This document shows positions 36,620 to 52,246 of a stretch of 64,000 bases of DNA, piece after piece. Each line of letters begins with the position of its first letter. The stretch's first letter is position 1. Source of the stretch: Burkholderiales bacterium PBB2 (lineage in GTDB: Bacteria > Pseudomonadota > Gammaproteobacteria > Burkholderiales > Burkholderiaceae_C); NCBI GenBank assembly GCA_002255955.1, contig NKIM01000001.1:124001-188000 (forward strand), written 5' to 3'. The position numbers were made by a program, and so were the translations under genes. The notes beneath the pieces are model-generated. The model searched no databases, was not told the DNA's origin, and saw nothing but the letters and a program-made list of their open reading frames with translations.

Positions 36620-39600
36620 ATGAACAGCAAGCACCGCCTTTTCGCCCTTTGGCTCGGCACGGCCGCTCTGCAGCTGTCCTCAGCTGTGCAAGCGGCTGTC
36701 ACTGATATTGCAAGCACCCCGCTGGTCGTAGCCTCGCCAAATGCGGTGCAGCCCAACCTTATGTTTGTGCTGGATGACTCTGGCTCCATGGGCTTTGACT
36801 TCATGCCAGATCATGTCAACGGAGACAACAACCCTGATCCGCAGCTGTGCCGTTCCGCCGGGGCGAGTCCCACCAACAGCGGCAGCTTCGGCAACACGTG
36901 TTGCCAAGGTGGGGATAGCGGTGAGGCCTGCTGGCGAGATGCTCCACCGTTTGGGACCCGCCGCGGCCACCCTCCATTCTTGAGTGCGAGCTTCAACAGC
37001 ATGGCGTACAACCCTGCCATTCGCTACACGCCGCCCATGGGCGCCAACGGCATCAGCTGGGCCAGCATGACTTCGGCCAACACCTCGGGTTGGACCTCAG
37101 TGGCCAACGATGGATTCGGCATCCAAAACACTTACAACATCAATCTACTCACGCAGTTCCCCGATACGGAATGGTGCACCGACACCAGCTACTCTGATTG
37201 CCTGCGCAACGGCAACTATGTACTGCCAGGCATGGTGAACAACAAGAGCTACACCGTTTTCAACGCCACGACAGCTTCAGGCAACGGTTTTAAAGCCACA
37301 GGTGCGCCTGACAACCCCGGTACGGCAGCACAAACCTGGGGGCCGCACTATTACTTGATCAATGCAGCTGAGTACTGCGACCATATCAATCTGCGAAATT
37401 GCCAAAACACGGCAACCGCCATCTTCAAGCACCCAGCACCTGTGCGCTGGTGTGACAGTGACGCCAACGCGCGCGCAGCCACGCCAGCTGTGGGTTCATG
37501 TCAAGCCGTGCGCAGCAACAATTATCCCGAAGCTCGTTATCCAACCAAGTTTTTTACCGCGGGCACCAACGGCACCCCAGCCACACCTGAGGTACGAGCA
37601 AGTACATCCTTGACGATCAACACCATTTCCACCAATGGTGGCAACAACTGCCTTGTTTCGATCACCTCACTTCGCGCGGGGTCGATCCAACTCCTCTCGG
37701 CAGCCACTAGCTCGGAATCGAATCGCGGCAACCTGGCCGCTTCACTGACTGCACGAATCAATGCCGGCAGTTCAGGCTACTACGCCAGCCAAACCAACCG
37801 GACCGTCACCATCACGGCGCCAGCTGGTGTCACCTCACCAGGTGTGATCAGCTGGAGCAAAACGCCCAGCACTTGCAACCTGACGATCAGCCCCGGCACA
37901 CCCACCTTTTCAGGCTATCAAGCCCCCGTAGCGGGAACCCCTGGAGTACCCGGCGGATACCCGGGCAGCTTCGAGCGCGTTGATATCGTGCCGGGCCGTA
38001 CCAGCTACCCCAAGCTATCCAACAGTCGCAGCGACTGCGCGGGTGCCACGAGCTGCAGCTATGCCGAAGAGATGACCAACTTCGCCAACTGGTGGACCTA
38101 CTACCGCACCCGCATGCAAATGATGAAGTCCTCGACCAGCCAAGCCTTCTCTGCTGTGTCAAGCAACTTCCGCGTTGGCTATCTGAGCATCAACAACAGC
38201 CAGGGCAATGCCTACTTAAATCAGGCCACGTTCAGCGGCACGGCCAAGTCCGACTGGTACTCCCGACTGTTCAATGCGTACCCCTACTACTCCACACCTT
38301 TGCGTCGAGCCCTGAACACAGTCGGGCGCCTCTATGCCGGCAAGCAAACGGGCAGTTTGAACGGTACCACTGTGGTTGATCCAGTCCAATACTCCTGCCA
38401 ACGCAATTACACGGTGCTGTCCACCGACGGTTTCTGGAACGAAAGCGTCACCCTCACCCAATTGGATGGCACGGCTCTGGGTGACCAGGATGGCAGCTTG
38501 GCACGCCCGCAAAAGGACGGCAATGCCGTCTCCAACACCCTGGCTGATGTGGCGGCCTACTACTACAAGGCTGACCTCCGAACCGGCACCGACGGTTCCG
38601 CCGAGTGCACCAGTGGCTCCGGCACCAACGCCGATGTGTGCGGCAATGGCACCGTCAACGCTCAACAACGAATGGTGACCTTCACCCTAGGACTGGGCGC
38701 CTCGGGCTATATGCAGTACCAGTCCGACTATCTGCGCGCTACCAATGGCGACTATTTCTCGGTCGCACAAGGCAGCAGCCCCAATGCCGCCGGCGGTGTC
38801 TGCACCTGGCAATCCGGTGGCGAATGCACATGGCCAACCCCGGTCAGCAATACCCTGACCACCATCGATGACCTCTGGCACGCTGCGGTCAATGGCGGTG
38901 GAACTTACTTCAGCGCCAGCAATCCGCAAGCCTTGTACAGCGGCTTGCAGTCGGCACTCAGCAATATTGCTGCTCAAGCAAGCTCATCCGCCGCAGCGAC
39001 AGCCAGCAACCCCAATGTCTCCTCCGGTGACAACCAGATCTTTGTCTCCAACTTCATGTCTGGACAATGGACGGGGCAGATTTGGTCCAGGCGAATTGAC
39101 CTGTCCGACGGAACGACCAGCACTGTTGACTGGACGGCCGCGAGCCAACTCGACAGCAACAGCAGCCGCAACATCTACATGTTCAGCGCTGCCAGCGACA
39201 ACCGTCGCGCTGAGTTCAACTGGAGCAATCTCAGTACCAGCCAAAAGGCCTACTTCAACCTGGCCACTTTGACCGCCTCTGGTAACAACCTGATCCAGTT
39301 CTGCACCTCGGGTGACTATTGCCTGAGCAGCAGCGATCAAAGCACCGCAGCAGGTCAGCGTCTGGTGGACTATTTGCGCGGCGCTCGCGGCGACGAGGGC
39401 CCTTTGTCCGAACCCAACAAGTTCTTCCGGCAGCGTGTGAATCTGCTGGGGGACATCGTCAACTCCGAAGCGGTGTACGTGAAGAAACCCTTGGTCAACT
39501 ACAACGATGACGGCTTCGCTGCACACAAGGCCACCATGGCCTCGCGCGATGGCATGGTCTACGTGGGCGCCAACGACGGCATGTTGCATGCATTCCATGC

Positions 39601-40915
39601 TGGAACCGGCGCTGAGATTTGGGCCTATGTGCCAACTGCAGTAATCCCAAAGCTCTACAAGCTGGCTGACAAGAGCTACGGCAACAAGCACGAGTACTAC
39701 GTCGACGGCAGCCCTGTTGTTCAGGAAGTCAAGATCGGCAGCGAGTGGCGCACCGTGCTGGTCAGCGGCCTGGGCGCAGGGGGCCGGGCCTACTTCGCCA
39801 TCGACATCACCTCTCCCACAGATCCGAAGCCGCTGTGGGAGTTCACGCACGACAACTTGGGCTACACCTTCGGCAAGGCCGAAATCAGCAAGCTGACCGA
39901 CGGCAGTTGGGTGGCCATCGTGCCTTCGGGCTACAACAACGTTTCACCAGGTGACGGGAATGGCCGACTCTTCGTTCTGGACATTGCCACGGGCCAACCG
40001 ATCTCGGCCCTGCCCAATGGCATTCCAACCTTGGCTGGCGGGCAGGCTGTGGGAACGACCGGGACTCCCAGCGGCCTGGGCCACATCAGCGCCTGGGCCG
40101 ACAACACCACCAAGGACAATACCGCACTGCGCGTCTATGGCGGCGACAACCTCGGCAATCTCTGGCGCTTTGACATCAACAACAATGTCGGCGCAAGCGG
40201 TTACGAAGCGCAACGATTGGCAACGTTGAAAACCTCTGCGAGCGGGACTGTGGCTCAGCCCATCACTTCCCGTCCGGAGTTGGGTCAAGTGGGCAACCAC
40301 GTAATGATCTACTTGGGCACCGGACGCTACCTGGGCGTCAGCGACTTGAGCGATGCCACCCAACAAACCATATACGCCATCAAGGACCGGCTGACCGACG
40401 CCGACTTCGGCAATCCCCGTCTGGTCGCCAATAATTTCGTTCAACAAACTTTGAGCAATAGCACTTGCCCGGATGACGCCACCATTTGCACGCCAGGTGC
40501 CCCAATTCGCACCAATGGCAGCCCTGCGGCGGTGGACCTGAGCGTCAAGAACGGCTGGTATGTCGACCTTCCTGGAGCTCGAGAACGGGTGACGACAAGT
40601 GCCGTGCTGGTGGGTGGTGTGCTCGCCGTCACATCGAACGTCATCAACGCTTCGGGCATCTGCAGCGTCGGCGGCTCGAGCTGGATCAACTACTTTGATT
40701 ACCGCACCGGTGGCGCGGTCACCAGCGCACAAAACATTGTCAGCATCTTGCTGGGGAATTCACTGTTCAGCGCTCCCGAACCCGTGGTGCTTCCCAATGG
40801 AAAGCTATACGACCAGTTCCCCAATGGCGATGGATCGCTGATTTCTCAACTACGCCCACAAGGCTCAAGCGCGACCAACACTCGTCGCTTGTCCTGGCGC
40901 GAACTCACAGAGTGA
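36620..40915 (+). CDS. pilY1: type IV pilus tip adhesin PilY1
   Basis: A 1,431-residue PilY1. A signal peptide ends near SSAVQA (about residue 25). Right after it, FVLDDSGSM gives the DxSxS metal site of a von Willebrand A domain, which PilY1 uses in mechanosensing and adhesion. A long variable, Cys- and Ser-rich middle follows. The conserved C-terminal beta-propeller starts near residue 975 (GMVYVGANDGMLHAFHAGTG) and includes VSGLGAGGRAYFAIDIT. GGAG precedes the ATG. The gene uses more A/T-ending codons than the pil genes elsewhere in the window, most clearly in its first half. Confidence 0.94.
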   Translation: MNSKHRLFALWLGTAALQLSSAVQAAVTDIASTPLVVASPNAVQPNLMFVLDDSGSMGFDFMPDHVNGDNNPDPQLCRSAGASPTNSGSFGNTCCQGGDSGEACWRDAPPFGTRRGHPPFLSASFNSMAYNPAIRYTPPMGANGISWASMTSANTSGWTSVANDGFGIQNTYNINLLTQFPDTEWCTDTSYSDCLRNGNYVLPGMVNNKSYTVFNATTASGNGFKATGAPDNPGTAAQTWGPHYYLINAAEYCDHINLRNCQNTATAIFKHPAPVRWCDSDANARAATPAVGSCQAVRSNNYPEARYPTKFFTAGTNGTPATPEVRASTSLTINTISTNGGNNCLVSITSLRAGSIQLLSAATSSESNRGNLAASLTARINAGSSGYYASQTNRTVTITAPAGVTSPGVISWSKTPSTCNLTISPGTPTFSGYQAPVAGTPGVPGGYPGSFERVDIVPGRTSYPKLSNSRSDCAGATSCSYAEEMTNFANWWTYYRTRMQMMKSSTSQAFSAVSSNFRVGYLSINNSQGNAYLNQATFSGTAKSDWYSRLFNAYPYYSTPLRRALNTVGRLYAGKQTGSLNGTTVVDPVQYSCQRNYTVLSTDGFWNESVTLTQLDGTALGDQDGSLARPQKDGNAVSNTLADVAAYYYKADLRTGTDGSAECTSGSGTNADVCGNGTVNAQQRMVTFTLGLGASGYMQYQSDYLRATNGDYFSVAQGSSPNAAGGVCTWQSGGECTWPTPVSNTLTTIDDLWHAAVNGGGTYFSASNPQALYSGLQSALSNIAAQASSSAAATASNPNVSSGDNQIFVSNFMSGQWTGQIWSRRIDLSDGTTSTVDWTAASQLDSNSSRNIYMFSAASDNRRAEFNWSNLSTSQKAYFNLATLTASGNNLIQFCTSGDYCLSSSDQSTAAGQRLVDYLRGARGDEGPLSEPNKFFRQRVNLLGDIVNSEAVYVKKPLVNYNDDGFAAHKATMASRDGMVYVGANDGMLHAFHAGTGAEIWAYVPTAVIPKLYKLADKSYGNKHEYYVDGSPVVQEVKIGSEWRTVLVSGLGAGGRAYFAIDITSPTDPKPLWEFTHDNLGYTFGKAEISKLTDGSWVAIVPSGYNNVSPGDGNGRLFVLDIATGQPISALPNGIPTLAGGQAVGTTGTPSGLGHISAWADNTTKDNTALRVYGGDNLGNLWRFDINNNVGASGYEAQRLATLKTSASGTVAQPITSRPELGQVGNHVMIYLGTGRYLGVSDLSDATQQTIYAIKDRLTDADFGNPRLVANNFVQQTLSNSTCPDDATICTPGAPIRTNGSPAAVDLSVKNGWYVDLPGARERVTTSAVLVGGVLAVTSNVINASGICSVGGSSWINYFDYRTGGAVTSAQNIVSILLGNSLFSAPEPVVLPNGKLYDQFPNGDGSLISQLRPQGSSATNTRRLSWRELTE

Positions 40916-40975
40916 TTGGCTGACCTACGAAGGATGGGACCGCTGCGGCATCATCGTGAACTTTCCAGCGCGTTC

Positions 40976-41851
40976 ATGCCTGCCGACATGACGAGTTCAG
41001 GTTATGTCGGCAGGAATGCCTGGGCATCTCTTGAAGCCAAGCGAAGCCCGCGCCCGAACTTTGGCGGCCGCGAGTCGAAGCGCTTGTGGGCGTGTCTTCT
41101 GATTGCTTTGAGCTTGCACGCTGTATGCCTGACGTACCCACCCTCGCCATCAGGATCGGCAGTCACTTCGGCCTTGAAATCGCGACCACTGGAATTGCGC
41201 CTGCTCGAACGCGCAGCGCCCGAGAGGACTTCGAACATGGCAAGTACACGCCTCGAGCCGGAGAATGCCGCGAAAGGGAGTACCCAATACGCCCCGGACG
41301 GGGCTCAACAAGCCAAACCCAGCTCGAAACCCTCCGAGCCGGCGGCGAACTATTCAGCGTCATCCACTGAGGTGAAGGCCTCAAAGGCATTGAATAACTC
41401 AACCCCCAAAGGCATGACCGAGGCTCAGACTGCCATCCGAACAGAGCCAACCACTGCCTGGCCATACCTTGCCGAGGTGACCCTGGATGAGAGTCCGCGA
41501 CTCCAGCCTCAGGCGGCTCCCATGATCCAACACCCCGATGACAGCCTGCCGGATGGGCAAGGCCAAGCGACAGCAGCCTTGCTGATCAATGCACAAGGAA
41601 ACGTGGATGCCGTGCTGGTTTCGGCCGAGGAACTGCCTCGCCGTTTTGTTCGGGCGATCCAGAAGGCGTTTGAGGCCCAGAGCTTCCAGCCGGGACGGAT
41701 GGGCGGGCAGGAACAGGCCGCACGGCTCTGCCTTGCGGTTCAGTTTCAGGAAGGCGAGCCGCCCCGTTGGGACTTTCGCCCCAGCCCAGCCGGCTGGGCG
41801 GACCGGGTCGTGACTGCGGAGAACGCCCTGGCCAGCTGCACCCCCTCAGCT

Positions 41852-41863
<12 letters not shown>
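40976..41863 (+). CDS. TonB-like protein behind pilY1, function unknown
   Basis: A protein of about 295 residues with a TonB-family layout: a basic cytoplasmic start, one membrane helix [18 protein letters not shown] with the embedded His seen in TonB-family anchors, a long Ala/Ser/Thr/Pro-rich periplasmic spacer, and a C-terminal domain of the TonB_C pattern ([17 protein letters not shown] ... [15 protein letters not shown]). No exbB or exbD is nearby. The start is uncertain: the frame is open from just after the pilY1 stop, and I take the ATG at 40976; the ATG at 40934 is possible. Its 3' end overlaps gltD by 12 bases. Placement suggests co-transcription with pilY1. Confidence 0.7.
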
Positions 41864-43318
<1,455 letters not shown>

Positions 43319-43342
43319 GCTTCGCTCCTAAAACTCTTTATT

Positions 43343-43420
43343 GGGGTCAGAGTCATTTCGCAAACTCAACCCGCAGAAATTCATTTAATAGGGTCAGACC
43401 ACAATTCATTCTTCTGACCC
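43343..43420. repeat. GGGTCAG-type repeats with a perfect palindrome between gltB and gltD
   Basis: GGGGTCAGAGTCATTT lies at 43343-43358. Then GGGTCAGA (43391-43398) forms a perfect 8-bp inverted repeat with TCTGACCC (43413-43420) over a 14-base spacer. The same core recurs beside the transposase at 48284-48349 and 49103-49131. These match the kind of short palindromes mobilised by REP-associated transposases. The whole 131-base gltB-gltD gap consists of this material plus flanks. Confidence 0.7.
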
Positions 43421-43449
43421 GGTGATCACGGTTTCCGTACTCGTGCCGC

Positions 43450-48207
<4,758 letters not shown>

Positions 48208-48283
48208 GGCGCTCTCCGACGTAATTCAGTTACGGAGACGGAGGTTACTGCGGCGCAGCAAAACGCTCAAGAAAAACTAAATA

Positions 48284-48349
48284 GGGTCGGTGTCAATTAA
48301 TTAGCCTACAAGCACATCGACCTGATTTAAATGGGGTCAGTATCGTTTT
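48284..48349. repeat. two GGGTC repeats on the 3' side of the transposase
   Basis: AATAGGGTCGGTGTCAATTAA at about 48281-48300 and GGGGTCAGTATCGTTTT at 48333-48349 lie in the 155-base gap between gltB and the RAYT gene, in the same orientation. They share the (A/T)GGGGTC(A/G)G-N-GTC-type core with the copies at 43343 and 43391. Confidence 0.65.
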
Positions 48350-48362
48350 AAGTATACGGGAA

Positions 48363-49079
48363 TCAAGCATCACCAGAAGGATCAGACGCTGCCAACGTCC
48401 TGCGAGGACGCCCTCGCGGCAACGGCTCCAGCCTGCGCTGGGTCTGGTCTGCCAAAGCCCGCAGAAAGCCTTCGGAGCCCAGAGGCCAGCCCTTCAAAGT
48501 GGCTTCCGTGAAGCGTTGGCGCTCCGCATCTGCACAGCCCTCCGCCAACAACTCGCGGTACGCGGCCTCGCGCTCGAAAGGCGTGTTGCCCAGGGTCCAG
48601 TACAGCAGGTGTTCACTGAGAAGGCTGTCGCTTCGGCGGCCCAAGTGACTGGAGCAGCTGGACCAAGGGAAGTCATCGGGCGAACTGCACAGCCCGGCAC
48701 GGACAGGATTCAGCTCGATGTAGCGCATGCAGGCCAGGAAGTAGCGCTCGCTGTCGATCACGGTCGCGCGATAGCGCCCTTCCCAGAGCGTGCCGCTGCG
48801 GCCGTACTTGTGATTGAACCAGGCCACGTAGCGCCGCCCGAGGGACTGCACCAGTTTGCCGAGGCCGGGCTCGTCTTCGGGCGTGGCCAGCACATGGAGG
48901 TGGTTGTCCATCAAGACGTAAGCGTGAACGGCGACGCGGTGGGTGCGGGCGCAGTCACGCAGCAGATCCAAGAACTGGCGGCGATCCGCATCCTCATGGA
49001 CGATGGGCTGACGGTTGTTGCCGCGCAACATCAGGTGGTGGGCTTGGCCGGGCAGAACCAAGCGAGGGAGACGAGCCAT
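48363..49079 (-). CDS. REP-associated tyrosine transposase (RAYT, IS200-like)
   Basis: A 238-residue Y1/HUH transposase of the TnpA-REP group. The HUH metal site is H60-L-H62 in MDNHLHVL. The likely nucleophile is Tyr84 in RRYVAWFN, and SGTLWEGRYRATVID and YIELNPVRAGL are family landmarks. RAYTs are single-copy, not flanked by ordinary IS ends, and move or maintain REP palindromes. The ATG at 49079 is used; the frame is open for 19 more codons through the upstream repeat. GGGTCAG-type repeats lie on both sides. All motifs look intact, so it may be active. Confidence 0.9.
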   Translation of the reverse strand: MARLPRLVLPGQAHHLMLRGNNRQPIVHEDADRRQFLDLLRDCARTHRVAVHAYVLMDNHLHVLATPEDEPGLGKLVQSLGRRYVAWFNHKYGRSGTLWEGRYRATVIDSERYFLACMRYIELNPVRAGLCSSPDDFPWSSCSSHLGRRSDSLLSEHLLYWTLGNTPFEREAAYRELLAEGCADAERQRFTEATLKGWPLGSEGFLRALADQTQRRLEPLPRGRPRRTLAASDPSGDA

Positions 49080-49102
49080 GCGATTACCCACTCTCAAAAT
49101 TA

Positions 49103-49131
49103 CACTGACCCCATTTTGAAATGGAGTCAAG
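49103..49131. repeat. near-palindromic REP-like element upstream of the RAYT gene
   Basis: CACTGACCCCATTT on the left is matched by AAATGGAGTCAAGTG on the right with a two-base centre and two mismatched positions, forming an imperfect hairpin about 24 bases upstream of the transposase start. The left arm is the reverse complement of the AAATGGGGTCAGT core at 48329-48341. Confidence 0.65.
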
Positions 49132-49188
49132 TGCAAGGCAAGTCTGCGCGCGACGCAGCGCCCACCGAGCTGCCGCGCGCTTCGGGAT

Positions 49189-50361
49189 TCAGAACAAGCT
49201 GAGGCCTGTCAGTCGCTGATGCTCGCGCAAGGCAAATCGGTCGGTCATGCCGGCGATGTAATCGGCGCAGGCACGCGGTGCGTCGGCAGCACCAGCGAAA
49301 TCTGGCGGAAGTTGAGCAGGCTCGCTGGTGTAGATCCGGAACAGGTCACGCAGCACTTGCTCGGCGCGCTGGCGTGTCTGCTGGACTTGCGGGTGACGGT
49401 AGAGCTTGGCAAACAGAAAGCGTTTGAGCTCGGTGCTGGCCGCGCGCATCTCTGGGCTGAAACGCACCAGGGCCGGCGCCGCCCGCACGGCGGCCAGGTT
49501 CTGCACCCCCGGCCCCTGCTGCAAGGCAGCGCGGGTCGCATCGATGATGTCGTAGACCTGGGCCGAAAGCATGCGCCGGATGGTTTCGAACAGGAGCCGT
49601 TTGCTGTCCAGCTGGGGAAACTCGCTCAGCGCTTCTCGCAGATAGCGGTGCACCAGGGGCACTTCTTCCAACTGCTCCAGGGCAAGCAGCCCCGAGCGCA
49701 CGCCGTCATCGATGTCATGGGCGTTGTAGGCCACCTCGTCCGCCAGATTGCAAAGCTGCGCTTCCAGGCTAGGCTGACCGCCATGAAGAAAGCGGCGGGC
49801 CACGCCATCGGGCTCAGCCGCCTCCAGCAACTCGGCATTGCGGCGGGCACAGTGCTTAAGGATGCCTTCACGGGTTTCGAAGCACAAATTGAGGCCGTCG
49901 AACGCGGGGTAGCGCAGCTCCAGCTTGTCGACCACCCGCAAGGATTGCAAGTTGTGCTCGAAGCCGCCATGGGGCTTCATGCATTCATCGAGCACATCCT
50001 GCCCCGCGTGACCGAAAGGCGTGTGACCGAGGTCATGAGCCAGTGCAACGGCTTCGATCAAGTCCTCGTTCAAGCCGAGGCTGCGGCCGATGGAACGGCC
50101 CAGCTGGGCCACCTCCAGCGAGTGCGTCAGCCGGGTTCGAAACAGATCGCCTTCATGGTTCATGAAGACCTGGGTCTTGTAGACCAGGCGGCGAAAGGCG
50201 CTGCTGTGGATGATGCGGTCGCGGTCGCGTTGGTACTCGCTTCGCGTAGGCGCTGATGGCTCGGGGAAACGCCGGCCCCGCGTTTGATTCGGGTGGCAGG
50301 CGTAGGGTGCCAGCCCCGCAGAGGTCACCGGGTGCAGCCCTGCCAAAAACTCAACAGCCAT
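49189..50361 (-). CDS. dgt: dGTP triphosphohydrolase (dGTPase)
   Basis: A 390-residue HD-domain dGTPase, releasing triphosphate from dGTP (or other dNTPs in this subfamily). The metal-binding HD set is visible: H in RTRLTHSLEV, HD in ALAHDLGHTPFGHAG, and D in LADEVAYNAHDIDDG. The N-terminal RDRDRIIHSSAFRRLVYKTQVF is characteristic. It follows aroB by 74 bases in the conserved aroK-aroB-dgt order. The ribosome site before the ATG at 50361 is weak. The C-terminus ends close to the repeat-flanked RAYT locus. Confidence 0.94.
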   Translation of the reverse strand: MAVEFLAGLHPVTSAGLAPYACHPNQTRGRRFPEPSAPTRSEYQRDRDRIIHSSAFRRLVYKTQVFMNHEGDLFRTRLTHSLEVAQLGRSIGRSLGLNEDLIEAVALAHDLGHTPFGHAGQDVLDECMKPHGGFEHNLQSLRVVDKLELRYPAFDGLNLCFETREGILKHCARRNAELLEAAEPDGVARRFLHGGQPSLEAQLCNLADEVAYNAHDIDDGVRSGLLALEQLEEVPLVHRYLREALSEFPQLDSKRLLFETIRRMLSAQVYDIIDATRAALQQGPGVQNLAAVRAAPALVRFSPEMRAASTELKRFLFAKLYRHPQVQQTRQRAEQVLRDLFRIYTSEPAQLPPDFAGAADAPRACADYIAGMTDRFALREHQRLTGLSLF

Positions 50362-50435
50362 ATCGCGACACCGTCCGGGTTCAGAAGAAAAGCTGGGACT
50401 GCTGCACTGAGGAGGCCGCTATCGAACAATGCGAC

Positions 50436-51578
50436 TCAGCTGCAGTGATCGCTTAGCACAGCGGCGACCAGTTCATCGGGGGCACCGTGCATACCGGCGC
50501 GGCCCAGGCCTTCGATCAGCACGAAACGGATCTCGCCCGCCTCGGCCTTTTTGTCCACCCGCATCAATTCCAGATAGCGCTCGGCGCCCAAACGCGGCGC
50601 TTGCACGGGCAGGCCCGCACGCTCGATCAGGCGGCGCAGGCGCGGCAAGAACTCGGCTGACATCAGGCCCTTTCGGACCGACAAATCGGCTGCCAGGACC
50701 ATGCCGCAGCCCACCGCCTCGCCGTGAAGCCATGCGCCATAGCCCATGCCGGTTTCGATGGCGTGGCCGAAGGTGTGGCCGAAATTCAGGATGGCTCGCA
50801 AGCCTTGTTCACGTTCATCTTGGCCCACCACCCAGGCCTTGATCTCGCAGCAGCGCTTGACCGCATAGGCCAAAGCCTGCTTGTCACGCGCAAGCAAGGC
50901 ATCCAGATTGGCCTCAATCCAGGCCAGAAATTCAGCGTCCGCGATCGGACCGTACTTGATGACTTCGGCCAAGCCAGCCGCCAGCTCGCGCTGCGGCAAG
51001 GTATCCAGCGTGTCGAGGTCGGCGACCACCCGCTCGGGCTGGTAGAACGCGCCGATCATGTTCTTGCCCAGAGGGTGGTTGATGGCCGTCTTTCCGCCCA
51101 CCGAGGAGTCGACCTGAGCCAGCAAGGTGGTCGGCACTTGGACGAAGGGCACGCCGCGCATATAGATCGAGGCGGCAAAGCCCGTCATATCGCCGATGAC
51201 GCCGCCGCCCAAAGCGAACAGCACCGTTTTGCGATCGGCCGCCTGGGCCAACAGGTGATCAAACACGAGGTTGAGGCTGGCCCAATCCTTGTGGCTCTCG
51301 CCATCGGGAAGCTGAACGAACTCGACCCGACGGTAATGAGCGGCCAGTTGCGAACGCAGGCGTTCAAGGTAGAGCGGCGCCACAACTTCGTTGCTGACGA
51401 TCAGTGCGCACGCAGCCTTGGGCAAGCCCTGCCAGCTCTGGGCCGAGTCCAGCAGACCGGGGCCGATGTGGATGTCGTAGCTGCGCTGATCGAGGGCAAT
51501 CGACACGCAATGCAGAGCCGGTGAGGCAGTGGCAGACGAGGCGATGGAGGCGAAAGTCGGGGCCGTCGAGGAAGTCAT
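50436..51578 (-). CDS. aroB: 3-dehydroquinate synthase
   Basis: A 380-residue AroB, second enzyme of the shikimate pathway, converting DAHP to 3-dehydroquinate with NAD and a metal. NAD-site [11 protein letters not shown], substrate motif [19 protein letters not shown], and metal ligands in [18 protein letters not shown] and [10 protein letters not shown] are all present. The first 25 residues (Thr/Ser/Ala-rich) precede the fold and there is no clear ribosome site before the ATG at 51578, so the true start may be a little further in. It follows aroK by 76 bases. Confidence 0.94.
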   Translation of the reverse strand: MTSSTAPTFASIASSATASPALHCVSIALDQRSYDIHIGPGLLDSAQSWQGLPKAACALIVSNEVVAPLYLERLRSQLAAHYRRVEFVQLPDGESHKDWASLNLVFDHLLAQAADRKTVLFALGGGVIGDMTGFAASIYMRGVPFVQVPTTLLAQVDSSVGGKTAINHPLGKNMIGAFYQPERVVADLDTLDTLPQRELAAGLAEVIKYGPIADAEFLAWIEANLDALLARDKQALAYAVKRCCEIKAWVVGQDEREQGLRAILNFGHTFGHAIETGMGYGAWLHGEAVGCGMVLAADLSVRKGLMSAEFLPRLRRLIERAGLPVQAPRLGAERYLELMRVDKKAEAGEIRFVLIEGLGRAGMHGAPDELVAAVLSDHCS

Positions 51579-51654
51579 GCGTCAAGTGTAAGGGCCGCTC
51601 GCGCCCGGCTCAGCATCGCGCAAGGGCTGGAGCCAACGGACCGATCACATTGAC

Positions 51655-52233
51655 TCAACAGGCGGCAGGCTCAGCACCGACGGTGGCCGCCACCCGGGCC
51701 GGATCGATGATGCCGGCCAATTCGAGCTGCATCAGCGCCATATTGACCAGGCCGTGCACAGACGGCCGACCTGTCTCAAGCACGTAATGCGCCACGCTGC
51801 GATACAGCGGATTGCGCTGCAAATACAACTCTCGCAACTTTTGCAAGGGATCGCGCACCTGCAGAAGCGGGCGCTGCGTGTCGTGCCGCAAGCGTCGGAA
51901 CAGCTCTTCCGGCGTGGAGCGGAGATAGAGCACGGTGCTGGCTTGATGCAAAAGCTGACGATTGGCCTCTCGCAGCACGATGCCACCGCCGGTGGCCAGC
52001 ACGAACTCTCCCTCACGTGCCAGCAACTCGTTCAGCACCTGCGATTCGATGTCTCGAAACGCAGCTTCACCCGAACGATCAAAAAAAGCGCGAATCGGCT
52101 CCCCGATTCGCGCTTCGATTTCCGTGTCGCTGTCAACAAAGCGCACGCCCAGCTGCCGCGCCAGCTGGCGGCCGACGGTGGACTTGCCACCGCCGGGCAT
52201 GCCGACGAGGGAGATCACCAGACCGTCACGCAT
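51655..52233 (-). CDS. aroK: shikimate kinase
   Basis: A 192-residue shikimate kinase. P loop GMPGGGKST, shikimate-binding DSDTEIE and GEAAFRDIE, GGGIVLRE, and the lid region DTQRPLLQ are standard. It phosphorylates shikimate at O3. In most beta- and gamma-proteobacteria aroK follows pilQ directly; here the large Ig-like lipoprotein gene lies between, only 13 bases upstream of the aroK start. The C-terminal tail (VAATVGAEPAAC) is slightly longer than in E. coli. Confidence 0.95.
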   Translation of the reverse strand: MRDGLVISLVGMPGGGKSTVGRQLARQLGVRFVDSDTEIEARIGEPIRAFFDRSGEAAFRDIESQVLNELLAREGEFVLATGGGIVLREANRQLLHQASTVLYLRSTPEELFRRLRHDTQRPLLQVRDPLQKLRELYLQRNPLYRSVAHYVLETGRPSVHGLVNMALMQLELAGIIDPARVAATVGAEPAAC

Positions 52234-52246
52234 TCAAAGCTACGTG

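Noticed and set aside
48363-49131. A complete insertion sequence around the transposase
   Set aside because: No terminal inverted repeats or target duplications of an IS are seen; the protein and the short palindromes fit a RAYT/REP locus instead.
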